From Bradyrhizobium sp. (GTDB lineage: Bacteria > Pseudomonadota > Alphaproteobacteria > Rhizobiales > Xanthobacteraceae), in contig NZ_DAHUXJ010000147.1 of the NCBI RefSeq assembly GCF_027307225.1, forward strand, positions 1 through 50,358: DNA of 50,358 bases, written 5' to 3'. This document shows positions 34,394 through 44,500 of this stretch, piece by piece. The notes beneath the pieces are model-generated. The model was given only the letters and a program-made list of their open reading frames with translations, ran no database searches and was not told the DNA's origin. The position numbers and the translations under genes were made by a program. Numbering within the stretch: position 1 is the first letter of the stretch; each line of letters begins with the position of its first letter.

Positions 34394-35923
34394 TCAGGCT
34401 GAGGCGGCTGTCCGCCCAAGCCGCTCGGCTGCCATGCCGCGGAGCGTCTTGCGGTCGAGTTTGTTGGTCGATGCCAGCGGAAGACTGTCGACGAACCAGA
34501 TCGAGCGCGGATGCTGGTAAGCCGGCGCATTGGCGAGCGCAAAAGCCTTCAGCTTCGCTTCATCGAGATCGCTGCCTTCGCGCTTGACCACAAACGCCAC
34601 CGGTTTGGTTCCCTTGATGTCGTCGTCGACCGGCACGACGCAAGCCTGGATGACGTCGGGATGGGTCTCCAGCATCTTCTCGACCTCGCCGGGGAAGATA
34701 TTTTCGCCTCCGCTCACGAACATGTCGTCGGTGCGTCCGACAAAGAAGTGGAAACCGTTTTCATCGCGGCGAAAGACGTCACCGGTGACATAGAATCCGT
34801 CTGACTTGATCGGCGAGGGGACGTCCGGGCGGTTGTGGTAACCGTTCATGATCGCGGGGCTTTTCATTTCGAGTACGCCGGTATTGGAAGGCTTGCCGTC
34901 TTCGCCGATCAAGCGCACCTGCACCTTCGGATGCGGATAGCCGACCGACAAATCGGGCTGGGGCAAGCCTTTCGGATGCGGTCCGAACACGACGGGGCCG
35001 CCTTCGGTCGTGCCGTAAGCGTTGGTCACGGCAGCGCGCGGAAGGGCGTGGTGGATCGCGTCCATCAGACTTTGGCTGACCGGCGCCGATCCCATCCGCA
35101 AATAGCCCACGCTGGAGAGGTCGGTCGCCGCGAACCGCTCCTTGTCGTTGAGCATCATCGCGATCATGGGCGGCACGGCCGTGAGCCAGGTGCAGCGATA
35201 GTTCTCGATGGCCTTGAGGTAGAGTTGGGTCGTGAATTGCGGGAGCAGAACGATCGTTGCGTGGGCCGCATGTGCCAGCTGGCTCATGGCGAGCGCGTTC
35301 ATATGATAGAGCGGCGCTGCAACCAGGAAACGATGCTGGCTCATGTCCTGCGCGGACATGCGCTGTTCGACCACCCAGATATGGCTCTGATGCGAGAGCA
35401 CGACGCCCTTCGGCCGCCCGGTCGAGCCCGACGTATAAAGAAACATCGCGGGCTCGCGGTCGGCCGGGATGATCGGCGTAAACGGCCCGGTCTTGAGGAA
35501 GGCTGCGAAGTCTTCGCTCCCGTCGCCGCCATCAAAGCCGATGCGCGGCACATCTTTCGGCGCGTTGTTCGATCGCGGCGCGTCGCAGAACACGAGTCTG
35601 GCGCCGGAATCGTGAACGATGTAGTCGATCGTCGCCGGCGGGAATTTGAAGTTGACCGGCACCGCGACGAAGCCGGCGCGCATGATGCCGTGCACGGTCG
35701 TAAGATATTCGAAGCGATTGGACGACAGGATCGCGACGCGGTCGCCGCGTACCAGACCACGCGCGCCAAGCGCCCGCGCGACGGCATTAGCTTGGGTTTC
35801 AAAATCGCGGTAGCTGAAGCGGCGCTCGGGGCTTGTGCCGAGATCGAAAATCGCGATCTTGTCTGGATCGCCCTTTAGAGAGGTCAGGGCTCCCAGATTT
35901 GAGAACGAAGGGATAGCAGCCAC
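34394..35923 (-). CDS. AMP-dependent acyl-CoA synthetase
   Basis: 509 residues, ANL superfamily, activating a carboxylate to its CoA thioester via an acyl-adenylate. P-loop motif FLYTSGSTGRPKGVV, NAYGTTEGG, YVTGDVFRRDENG and the C-terminal hinge/Lys region LPLASTNKLDRKTLRG. Substrate unknown; the neighbourhood suggests a fatty or aromatic acid. The start is GTG (complement 35921-35923), which lies 2 bases from the end of palindrome copy 8; GGAC in that palindrome's arm is the only Shine-Dalgarno-like sequence. Confidence 0.92.
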   Translation of the reverse strand: MAAIPSFSNLGALTSLKGDPDKIAIFDLGTSPERRFSYRDFETQANAVARALGARGLVRGDRVAILSSNRFEYLTTVHGIMRAGFVAVPVNFKFPPATIDYIVHDSGARLVFCDAPRSNNAPKDVPRIGFDGGDGSEDFAAFLKTGPFTPIIPADREPAMFLYTSGSTGRPKGVVLSHQSHIWVVEQRMSAQDMSQHRFLVAAPLYHMNALAMSQLAHAAHATIVLLPQFTTQLYLKAIENYRCTWLTAVPPMIAMMLNDKERFAATDLSSVGYLRMGSAPVSQSLMDAIHHALPRAAVTNAYGTTEGGPVVFGPHPKGLPQPDLSVGYPHPKVQVRLIGEDGKPSNTGVLEMKSPAIMNGYHNRPDVPSPIKSDGFYVTGDVFRRDENGFHFFVGRTDDMFVSGGENIFPGEVEKMLETHPDVIQACVVPVDDDIKGTKPVAFVVKREGSDLDEAKLKAFALANAPAYQHPRSIWFVDSLPLASTNKLDRKTLRGMAAERLGRTAASA

Positions 35924-35925
35924 GA

Positions 35926-36002
35926 CTAGTGGTCCGATTCTAACATTTGCATCCCTTTACAGCGGCCACTTTTGCAAATGTTAGAATTAAAAGGACCACT
36001 AG
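35926..36002. repeat. CTAG-bounded palindrome, copy 8, abutting a start codon
   Basis: Outer stem CTAGTGGTCC / GGACCACTAG. Inner stem GATTCTAACATTTGCA / TGCAAATGTTAGAATT with one G-T pair; AAAA bulge on the right. The loop is nearly the reverse complement of copy 3's loop, so copies 3 and 8 are the same element in opposite orientation. A 13-nt spacer (36003-36015) leads to copy 9. Confidence 0.9.
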
Positions 36003-36015
36003 CAAATGTATGTTT

Positions 36016-36094
36016 CTAGTGGAGTTTTGAATTTGACATTCGCGTTGCGAATTCGTGGTCGGGTTTATCGCGAATGTCAAATCCACTCCACTAG
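36016..36094. repeat. CTAG-bounded palindrome, copy 9
   Basis: Outer stem CTAGTGGAGT / ACTCCACTAG, TTT bulge on the left, inner stem GAATTTGACATTCGCG / CGCGAATGTCAAATCC with one mismatch. The inner arm is that of copy 2. It ends 8 nt from the stop of the PaaI gene (36103-36105). Confidence 0.9.
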
Positions 36095-36102
36095 CATTCC
36101 CG

Positions 36103-36519
36103 TCAGGCTGGCGGCGCGGTGAGATAGGTACCGCGGCCGCTGGCGAGCAGACGGCCTTCCTTGTCGAAGACCTTGGCTTCCGCCACCGAGAACTGCTTGC
36201 CGAAATTCACGATCTCACCGCGGATCGTCAGGACGCCGGGCATCGCCGCGCGGTGGTAGTCGACGCGCAAATCGATCGTCGGAACGCCGCGGCCGGTCTT
36301 CGACACCATGGCCCAGTCCGCCGTAAGGTCGACCAGTGCCGCCAGAATGCCGCCATGGGTATAACCGCGATCGGGATTGACTACCCATTCCTCGCGCCAG
36401 GTCGCGGTCAGTTCGATCGTGCCTTCGCCCACCGCAACCACCTTCAGGCCGAGCCACTGATGGTAAGGTCCGCGGGATATCTTGCTCTGGACCTCTTCGA
36501 CGCTTGGAATGTCACTCAT
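36103..36519 (-). CDS. PaaI/hotdog-fold acyl-CoA thioesterase
   Basis: 138 residues. Hotdog-fold features are WLGLKVVAVGEGTIEL, NPDRGYTHGGILAALVDL (the HGG motif of the active-site helix) and VPTIDLRVDYHRAA. It hydrolyses acyl- or aryl-CoA esters, and in PaaI-type roles rescues stalled CoA intermediates. The ATG (complement 36517-36519) is preferred over a GTG 9 bases earlier, with GAGAG upstream. Two palindromes separate it from the downstream acyl-CoA synthetase, with which it is probably co-transcribed. Confidence 0.88.
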   Translation of the reverse strand: MSDIPSVEEVQSKISRGPYHQWLGLKVVAVGEGTIELTATWREEWVVNPDRGYTHGGILAALVDLTADWAMVSKTGRGVPTIDLRVDYHRAAMPGVLTIRGEIVNFGKQFSVAEAKVFDKEGRLLASGRGTYLTAPPA

Positions 36520-36580
36520 CGTACACACTCTCTATTCTTGCTATTCTTGGTCGTCGTCCTTGGCTGTCGAAAGTTGGCTC

Positions 36581-37597
36581 TCAAGGTGCGACGACGACCT
36601 TGCCGATGACCTCGCGGTCCTGAATGAGACGCAGGCCCTCCGCCGCCTTTTCGAGCGGCAGCACGGCGTCGATGACAGGCGAGATCTTCTTCTCGGCGAT
36701 CATCTTCATCAAGTCGGTCAGGTTATCCTCGTAGAAGCTGTTGGAGCCGATCACCTTCAGCTCGAAGCTCCAGATATAGCGCAGGTCTTCCTTCGGATCA
36801 TGTCCGGCGGTGGCGCCGCAGACCAGAAGGCTGCCGCCGCGCTTGAGGCACCGCAGCGACGGCACCCAGGTGTCGCCGCCGGTGAAGTTGATCACGACAT
36901 CGACGCCGCCTTCATGGGTGCGGCGCTGCGGCTTGCCGAATTTCTCGATCGCCCATTTCGAGAAATCCACTTCCCTGTAGTTGATCGCCTCGTCGGCACC
37001 CATCGCCTTGAGCTTTTCGAGCTTGCCGGCGCTGCTCGCACAGGCGATCACTTCGGCGCCCAGCAGCTTGGCAAGGATGACGCAGCCGGTGCCGACGCCG
37101 CCGCTCGCGCCCAGGATCAGGACACGGTCGCCCTTCCTGATGGTATTGTGCGTGACCAGCATGCGGTGCGCGGTGCCATAGGCAACGGGCAGCGAGGCGG
37201 CTTCCTCGAAGCTGACGCCGTCCGGCATGGCGATCAACTGATCGGCCTCGACAAGACAATATTCCGCCATGCCGCCATCGAGCATTTCGCCCATCAGGCC
37301 CTTTTTCTTGTTGAGCGGATTGACGAGCACGCGGCTGCCGACCTTCCAGCCCGACACGCCTTCGCCGATCTCGGTGATCTCGCCCGCCATATCGAGGCCA
37401 ATCACGACCGGCAGCGGCACCTTGATGCCAGGCATGCCCTTTACCGTAAAAACGTCGTGGTAGTTGAACGATGAGGCACGCACGCGGATCACGGCGCTTC
37501 CCGGCTTCGCCTTGGGTCTCGGGTGGTCATTCACCAGCTGAAGATTTTCCAACCCGCCGTGTTGGCGCAGAAGCAGCGCCCGCATCGTTTCTGACAT
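36581..37597 (-). CDS. Medium-chain (MDR) zinc-type alcohol dehydrogenase/quinone reductase-like
   Basis: 338 residues. FNYHDVFTVKGMPG and GLDMAGEITEIGEGVSGWKVGSRV are the N-terminal MDR core; LILGASGGVGTGCVILAKLLGAEV is the NAD(P)-binding motif. The structural-zinc cysteine cluster of classical ADHs is not seen, so a quinone-oxidoreductase-type or alkenal-reducing activity is as likely as alcohol oxidation. AGGA lies 8 bases before the ATG (complement 37595-37597). It is upstream of the thioesterase on the same strand (61 bp). Confidence 0.87.
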   Translation of the reverse strand: MSETMRALLLRQHGGLENLQLVNDHPRPKAKPGSAVIRVRASSFNYHDVFTVKGMPGIKVPLPVVIGLDMAGEITEIGEGVSGWKVGSRVLVNPLNKKKGLMGEMLDGGMAEYCLVEADQLIAMPDGVSFEEAASLPVAYGTAHRMLVTHNTIRKGDRVLILGASGGVGTGCVILAKLLGAEVIACASSAGKLEKLKAMGADEAINYREVDFSKWAIEKFGKPQRRTHEGGVDVVINFTGGDTWVPSLRCLKRGGSLLVCGATAGHDPKEDLRYIWSFELKVIGSNSFYEDNLTDLMKMIAEKKISPVIDAVLPLEKAAEGLRLIQDREVIGKVVVAP

Positions 37598-37763
37598 CTC
37601 GTGTTCCTGTTTGCTCGCGATCGGGCGGCAAGGCGCCTGATCGCACGGAGCGCAGTTTGCTGAGAGGCGCTGCAAGATCAAGCGCCAATCCTCGCAACCC
37701 ACCCATTCGAGAAGGATTCCGCACCTTGGGAGGTGAAAGCGCAAAACCCTTCACGTCGCGGGG

Positions 37764-38300
37764 TCAGGACGCATCCTGCATGGCCGCCTCAAGGATCACC
37801 TCGATCGATGAAGAAAGACTGGCGTTGAGCTTGGTTCCTCGCTGTCTGGCGAAGTGCATCGCGACGTCAGTCAGAACGCCGCGAAGCTGGTCCGGCCGCA
37901 CTACCTCTTGCTGCGCTTGCCTCAACGGCAGACATTCGGCCAACAGCCGATTCTCGATTTTTTCGGCTTCAAGTTCGAGCGCCTTCACCTGCGAACGGAA
38001 TGGTTCGGTCGCGCTGCCCGGCGCCGGCGCTGGTCCCGTCTTCAATTCGGTGCGGATGGCTCGCAGCTTTCGCATAATCTGCTCGCGCCAGGGGCGACAG
38101 GATGCGTCCAGTGCGTTGATCTCGTCCGCCGTCAACGGAATCCGATGTTTGACCGCCGCGAATGCCGACATCAACAATAGCATCACGTCGACGCCCAATT
38201 CGCTTTGCAAGGTGAGGCAGGCCTCTGCGACGCCGGGCCGGACATAGATGGCGAGAGCGAAAGCCCAGCTTTCGGCTGCAATCTCGGGCGCCGACCTCAT
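37764..38300 (-). CDS. TIGR02444-family protein
   Basis: 178 residues. SWAFALAIYVRPGVAEACLTLQ and LGVDVMLLLMSAF are the marks of the TIGR02444 (DUF2390-like) family of unknown function; the middle is helical and charged. Overlaps the ubiX stop by 4 nt (ATGA at 38297-38300 on the minus strand), so it is translationally coupled to UbiX, although it lacks any prenyltransferase feature. Confidence 0.75.
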   Translation of the reverse strand: MRSAPEIAAESWAFALAIYVRPGVAEACLTLQSELGVDVMLLLMSAFAAVKHRIPLTADEINALDASCRPWREQIMRKLRAIRTELKTGPAPAPGSATEPFRSQVKALELEAEKIENRLLAECLPLRQAQQEVVRPDQLRGVLTDVAMHFARQRGTKLNASLSSSIEVILEAAMQDAS

Positions 38301-38890
38301 TCGCCGTTCTTGATCGAGTTCAGGCCGCCCCAGCGGCTGACAGCCGTGTTTTCGATCTCAAAGAGGTCAAGCACGCGTCCAAGCGTATGGTCGACCATCT
38401 GCTCCAGGCTTGCGGGCCGCGCGTAAAACGCCGGAACCGGCGGGTAGACGATCGCGCCCATTTCAGTCGCCGCCGTCATCGCGCGCAGATGACCAAGATG
38501 GAGGGGCGCTTCGCGAACCATCAGCACAAGACGGCGGCGTTCCTTGAGCACGACGTCGGCCGCGCGCGTGACCAGCGAAGAGGTGACGCCGGTTGCAATC
38601 TCCGCGAGGCTTCGCATCGAGCACGGTGCGATCACCATGCCCATGGTCTTGAACGATCCGCTGGCGATCGAGGCGCCGATATTGTCGACCGGATGAACCA
38701 CGCTGGCGAGCGCCGAAACCTCGGCAACATCGATGTCCGTCTCCTGCGTCAGCGTGATCTTGGCCGACCGGCTCATCACGAGATGGGTTTCGATCTCGGT
38801 CTCCTGCAACAATCTGAGCAGCCGGACGCCATAGATCGCGCCGGAGGCGCCAGTCAAGCCGACGATTAATCGCTTCGGATGTGAGGTCAT
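38297..38890 (-). CDS. ubiX: UbiX-type flavin prenyltransferase
   Basis: 197 residues. Makes prenylated FMN, the cofactor of UbiD decarboxylases. GLTGASGAIYGVRLL is the Rossmann-like N-terminal motif; VIAPCSMRSLAEIATGV and LVLMVREAPLH are characteristic. It is divergent from ubiD (39108), with about 217 bp between; that pairing strongly supports the assignment. In that gap I see no strong regulatory motif. Confidence 0.94.
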   Translation of the reverse strand: MTSHPKRLIVGLTGASGAIYGVRLLRLLQETEIETHLVMSRSAKITLTQETDIDVAEVSALASVVHPVDNIGASIASGSFKTMGMVIAPCSMRSLAEIATGVTSSLVTRAADVVLKERRRLVLMVREAPLHLGHLRAMTAATEMGAIVYPPVPAFYARPASLEQMVDHTLGRVLDLFEIENTAVSRWGGLNSIKNGE

Positions 38891-39107
38891 CTGAATGAAT
38901 TTAGGTTAGGTCAAAAACAGCTTCGGCCGCATTAGCATAGTCTCCTCGCGGCGTTAAGCTGATCGCAGTCGCGCAGGTCTTTCGGAGCTTGCTGCCATGG
39001 GTTAGCTTGATTGAAATCGGCGACGAAGCGGATGTAAGGAACGCGTCACACCCATCGGCCTTAATCCCGTGGGCGATCGTTCCGAGAATGAGGCGAGGGA
39101 GCAGGCG

Positions 39108-40517
39108 ATGGAGGCAAGGCGTTCCAATACAGGCGAGGCGGCGCATCCCGATTTGCGCGACTGGCTGCGCCAGCTTGCCGGCACCGACCGCCTGGCGGTC
39201 GCGCACAAGGGCGTTTCGCTGATCGACGAGTTGGCGGCGATCGCCAAGAAGCTTGAGAACGAACGCGCGGTGCTGTTCCCAGAGCCCGGCCAGCACAAGA
39301 TCCCTGTGATTGCCAATCTCTTCGCCGATCGTGGCTGGATCGCGGATGCGCTCGGCGTGCCGGCTCACGAGCTGCTGTCGACCTTCCAGAATGCCGTGCG
39401 CCACCCGCTCCCATGGGTCGAGGTCGCGGCCGGCCCAGTGCAGGAGGTCGTCCACGAGAAGGTCGATCTTCTGAAACAACTACCGATTCCGAAACACAAC
39501 GAGCACGACAGCGGTCCCTACATCACGGCAGCGCTCCTGATCGCGCGCAATCCGAAGACCGGCATCCAGAACGTTTCGATCCACCGCTGTCAGGTCAGCG
39601 GGCCCGACCGTATCGGCGTATTGCTGTTGCCCCGGCACACCCTGCATTATTTCCGGATGGCGGAGGAGGCCGGCGAGAGTCTCGAGATTGCGCTCGCCAT
39701 CGGCGTGCATCCGGCCTGCATCCTTGCTTCGCAAGCGATCGCAGCCCTCGACAGCGACGAAATGGAAATCGCAGGCGCGCTGCTCGGCCGTCCGATCGAG
39801 ATGGTGAAGTGCCGCACCAATCGCGTCCGGGTGCCGGCGCATGCTGAGATCGTCATCGAAGGCCGCATTCTGCCGAAAGTGCGCGAGCCTGAGGGCCCCT
39901 TTGGCGAATTCCCGCAATATTATGGGTCGCGCGCCGATCGCGAGGTGATCCAGGTCGATGCGATCACCCATCGCAAGAAGCCGATCTTTCACACCATTAC
40001 CGGCGGCGGCGTCGAACATCTCCTGCTCGGCGGCATTCCGCGCGAGGCGACGCTGCTCGAGCACTTGCAACGAAGTTTTCCGTCTGTGCGCGACGTGCGT
40101 CTTACCAGAGGGGGCGCCTGCCGCTATCACCTCGCCGTCAAGATCGACAAGAAAAGCAATGGCGAACCGAAGAACATCATCATGGGTGCGTTCGGCGGTC
40201 ACTATGACATCAAGCAGGTCGTCGTCGTCGATATGGATGTCAATATCGATGACGAGCGTGAAATCGAATGGGCGGTGGCGACCCGCTTTCAGGCCGACCG
40301 CGACCTCGTCCTCGTTTCCGGCGCGCAGGGATCGAAGCTCGATCCGTCCTCGGACAATGGCATTAGCGCCAAGATGGGGATCGACGCCACCAAGCCGCTG
40401 TCGACCGACGCGATGGAATTCAAGCGCATTCAGGTCAAGGGCATCGAGAACGTCGACCTCGGCAAGGCGCTCGAGGGCGATCCGAAAGCAGCCTTTGCAC
40501 GGATTGTCGCAGGTTGA
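39108..40517 (+). CDS. ubiD: UbiD-family decarboxylase
   Basis: 469 residues. Prenyl-FMN-dependent decarboxylase of aromatic or alpha,beta-unsaturated acids. PEGPFGEFPQYYG is the signature around the catalytic Arg-Glu-Glu/Asp set; SIHRCQVSGPDRIGV and GGIPREATLLEHL are other family segments. The ATG at 39108 is chosen because GGGAG lies 6 bases upstream. UbiX, its cofactor maker, is divergent next to it. Whether it acts in ubiquinone synthesis or in degradation of an aromatic acid is not decidable from sequence; the catabolic neighbourhood favours the latter. Confidence 0.92.
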   Translation: MEARRSNTGEAAHPDLRDWLRQLAGTDRLAVAHKGVSLIDELAAIAKKLENERAVLFPEPGQHKIPVIANLFADRGWIADALGVPAHELLSTFQNAVRHPLPWVEVAAGPVQEVVHEKVDLLKQLPIPKHNEHDSGPYITAALLIARNPKTGIQNVSIHRCQVSGPDRIGVLLLPRHTLHYFRMAEEAGESLEIALAIGVHPACILASQAIAALDSDEMEIAGALLGRPIEMVKCRTNRVRVPAHAEIVIEGRILPKVREPEGPFGEFPQYYGSRADREVIQVDAITHRKKPIFHTITGGGVEHLLLGGIPREATLLEHLQRSFPSVRDVRLTRGGACRYHLAVKIDKKSNGEPKNIIMGAFGGHYDIKQVVVVDMDVNIDDEREIEWAVATRFQADRDLVLVSGAQGSKLDPSSDNGISAKMGIDATKPLSTDAMEFKRIQVKGIENVDLGKALEGDPKAAFARIVAG

Positions 40518-40587
40518 CGGCAAGTACGGGCCGTCATCATATAACTGGAATAGCGGCGCGCGGAGCGCGCTATCGGGAACAGTTTCG

Positions 40588-41430
40588 ATGTCGACGGCAC
40601 TGCGGATTGCGCACGGAGCCTTTGGGCGGGTTGCGCTTCTCGATATGGACTGGTCGCTGGTGCGCCACGCCCATCCGCATTGCCATGTGCTGCTGAAAGT
40701 CGAGGGCGCGGATACTCAATTCATCGTCGGCGACCAGGTTTATCCGCTGACCGACAAGGCCGCCGTCCTGGTGAACGGCTGGCAGCCTCACTCCTATGTT
40801 CATTATCCGGAGCGGCCGCGCACGATCATCCTCGCGCTCTATATCGAGCCGGAGTGGCTGACAGTGTTCCGGCCCGGCTGGGCGGCGAGCGGCGCCCCCG
40901 GCTTCTTCAGCCATCCTTCCGGCGAGGTCTCCGCGCATATCCGCGAACTCGCCATGAATTTGGCCGCCGACATGATGGCTCGTCCGGAGGCGCGCGCCGA
41001 GCACGAGGCGCTGCTGTCGGATCTGATGATCGCAGTGATCGAGCGTTTTACGCCGTGGCGAAGCTTTCCGGCCTCGATCCGGGAAATGAGCGCCCGCGCC
41101 GGCGATTGGCGTATCCGCAAAGTGGCTGCTTCCATGCGGTCGGAAACCGGACGCGCCGCCGCCCTTGAGACCTTCGCCCGGGAAGCCGGGCTGTCGCGCG
41201 CGCATTTTTTCCGTCTGTTCGAGGCGTCCGTCGGCGTGCCGCCGAAGGTCTATCTCAATGTTGTGCGGATGGAGAAGGCGGTCGATGCCGTGCTGCATCA
41301 GTCTGCAAGCGTCGCCAATATCGGCCATCAACTCGGGTTTGCCGAGCCTGCCCATTTCACCCGCTTTTTCCGTAACCACGCCGGGGTCTCGCCGCGCGAG
41401 TTCCGAAGCGTTTCACGTCTCGCCAGTTGA
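40588..41430 (+). CDS. AraC-family regulator with cupin sensor
   Basis: 280 residues. The N-terminal half is a cupin-like sensor (HAHPHCHVLLKVEGAD, VNGWQPHSY); the C-terminal half has two helix-turn-helix units, LETFAREAGLSRAHFFRLF and VANIGHQLGFAEPAHFTRFFRNHAGVSPREFR, the AraC signature. The ATG at 40588 is taken; the frame is open further back over ubiD but is a shadow there. It lies between ubiD and the Mo-hydroxylase operon, all on the plus strand, and is the likely activator of one of them. Its ligand is unknown. Confidence 0.88.
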   Translation: MSTALRIAHGAFGRVALLDMDWSLVRHAHPHCHVLLKVEGADTQFIVGDQVYPLTDKAAVLVNGWQPHSYVHYPERPRTIILALYIEPEWLTVFRPGWAASGAPGFFSHPSGEVSAHIRELAMNLAADMMARPEARAEHEALLSDLMIAVIERFTPWRSFPASIREMSARAGDWRIRKVAASMRSETGRAAALETFAREAGLSRAHFFRLFEASVGVPPKVYLNVVRMEKAVDAVLHQSASVANIGHQLGFAEPAHFTRFFRNHAGVSPREFRSVSRLAS

Positions 41431-41539
41431 TATTGCGCCGCACATCTTCAACGAATGAGACGGGATGGTAAGTTTCGAGATCACCCGGTATTGCGGGCTC
41501 CGAACACCACTGAATAGCATTTCGTGACGCAGGTCATTT

Positions 41540-44500
41540 GTGCCGGAGAAGCGCTACGGGATGGTGGAAGCCACCAGCTCAGCCAAAGGTCGTCCTGATC
41601 CCGGCTCGCCTTGGGTCGGCCAATCGATTGCGCGCGTCGAGGACGCGACGCTGCTCACCGGGCGTGGCCGCTTCATGGACGATATCGGCGTTCATCCCGG
41701 CACGCTGCATGCGGCTTTTCTGCGTTCCCCGCACGCCCACGCCGACATCGTTTCGATCGATGTGTCGCAGGCGATGAGCTCGCGCGGCGTCGTCGCTGTT
41801 CTCCATGGCGAGGATATCAAGGCGCTGACGTCGAGCCTCGTGGTCGGCGTCAAGGCGCCGGTCGAGTGCTGGCCGATGGCGGTTGGCCGCGCGCGCTATG
41901 TCGGCGAACCCGTGGCGATCGCCGTGGCGGCCGATCGCTACCGCGCCGAAGACGCCGTCGATCTCATCGACGTGCGTTATAACGTGCGGCCTGCCGTGGT
42001 CGATCCGCGTGCCGCAGTAAAGCCCGAGGCCCCGGTCCTGCACGATGGGTTTGGCGGCAATGTCGCGAGCGATCGCTCGTTTCGCTATGGCGATCCCGAA
42101 AGCGCCTTTGCCTCAGCGCCGCATCGGATCAGCATCGACGTCAGCTATCCCCGAAATTCCTGCACGCCGATCGAAACCTACGGCGTGGTCGCCGACTACA
42201 ACCCCGGTGATGACGCCTACGATGTGCTCGCCAATTTCCAGGGACCCTTCAGCATTCACGCGGTGCTGTCGCGCGCCTTGCGGGTTCCGGGCAATCGTCT
42301 GCGCCTGCGCACGCCGCCGGATTCCGGCGGCAGCTTTGGCGTCAAGCAGGGCGTATTCCCCTACATTGTCCTGATCGCGGCCGCCGCCAAGGCAACTGGG
42401 CGTCCCGTGAAATGGATCGAGGACCGGCTTGAACATTTGACCGCCTCCGTCTCGGCCACCAATCGCGCGGTTTCGCTGGTCGCCGCAGTCGCAGAAGACG
42501 GCCGCATCCTCGCGCTCGATTGGGACCAGATCGAAGACTGTGGCGCACACCTAAGGGCGCCCGAGCCCGCCACGCTCTACCGCATGCATGGCAATCTGAC
42601 CGGCGCCTACGACATCCGGCATTTGAAAATCCGCAACCGTGTCGTCGTCACCAACAAGACGCCGACCGGATTGAACCGCGGTTTTGGCGGACCGCAAGTC
42701 TATTTCGCGCTGGAGCGCCTGGTTCAGCGCATCGCCGTCGAGCTCAATCTCGATCCGCTCGACGTGATCACGCGCAATCTCGTGCTTGCGGATGCATTTC
42801 CCTACAAGACGGCAAGCGGCGCCCTGCTCGATTCCGGCAATTATCAGGAAGCATTGCGGCGGGGCGCGCAGGAGGGCGGGCTTGCGGAATTGAAAGCCCG
42901 ACGTCAAGCGGCGCGCGCGGAGGGGCGTCTTTACGGCATCGGCTATACCGCGGTGGTGGAACCCAGCGTCTCCAACATGGGTTACATCACGACCGTCCTG
43001 ACGCCGGCCGAGCGTCGCAAGGCAGGACCGAAGAACGGCGCGCAGGCGACTGCAACGATCGCGATCGATCCGGTCGGCAGTGTCAGCGTTCATGTCGCGT
43101 CCGTGCCGCAAGGGCAGGGCCACCGCACCGTGCTGTCGCAGGTGGTTGCCGACGTCTTCGGCCTGAAGCCTTCGGACATCCGCGTCAACACCGAGATCGA
43201 TACCGCCAAGGATGCCTGGTCGATCGCTTCCGGCAACTATGCCAGTCGCTTTGCGCCTGCGGTCGCGGGCACGGCGAAGCTCGCCGCCGAGCGCATCGCC
43301 GGACGATTGCGCCGCGTCGCGGCTAGCCAGTTGAATACCGAGACCGACGATATTGCTTTCGTGGACGGTCATGTCGGATCGAAGCGCAATCCCGACAACA
43401 GGATTTCGTTCTCGCGTATTGCCGCGCTGAGCCATTGGTCGCCGGCCGCGCTGCCCGACGGCGTCGGTCACACCATCCGCGAGACCGTGTTCTGGACGCC
43501 GCCGGAACTGACCGCGCCCGACGAGGATGACCAGATCAACTCCTCGCTGTGCCACGGCTTCATTTTCGACTTCTGCGGCGTCGAGGTCGATCGCACCACG
43601 CTGCAGACGCGGATCGATCGCTATGTCACCATGCACGATTGCGGGACCATCCTGCATCCGGCCATGGTCGACGGGCAGGTGCGCGGCGGCTTTGCGCAGG
43701 CGCTTGGTGCCGCGCTCTACGAAGAATATGCCTATGCCGAGGACGGCAGCTTCCTGACGGGGACGCTGGCCGACTATCTGCTGCCGACCGTGGCGGAAGT
43801 GCCGACGCCGATTATCCTGCACATGGAGACGCCGTCGCCTTTCACGCCGCTCGGATCGAAAGGCGTCGGCGAAGGCAATTGCATGTCGACGCCGGTGTGC
43901 ATTGCCAATGCAGTGGCCGATGCGATTGGTGCCAAAGATGTCGTGCTGCCGCTGGTGCCTGCGAAACTTGCCGAGATTGTTCGCGGCGCCGAGCCGGCGC
44001 CACCAGCACGCCGGACCTCCTCAACGCAAGCAAAGCGCGGCGGCGATCGCAAGCTGCGCGGCGAGGGCGAGGCGGTCGTCAAGGCCAATGCGCAGCAGGT
44101 CTGGGACATGCTGCTCGATCCCAACACGCTCGCCGCCGTCATTCCCGGCTGCCATGGCGTCGAAAAGATCTCCGGCACGCACTTCCGCGCCGATGTAACG
44201 CTCGGCATCGGCCCGGTGAAAGGACGCTACCGCGCCGAAGTGAAGCTATCCGATCTCGATCCGCCAAAGGCCGTGACGCTCACGGGCAGCGCGGAGGGCG
44301 GGCTCGGCTTTGGCAACGGCGAGGGCCGTATCACGCTTGGCCCCACGCCAGATGGCGGCACCACGATCCACTACACTTATGAAGCCGGCATCGGCGGCAA
44401 GGTCGCGAGCATCGGCGGTCGTCTTCTGGATGGTGCCACAAGGGTCATCATCGGGCAGTTCTTTGTTTCCCTGGCGCGCCAGGCTGGTGGCGGCGAGCCG

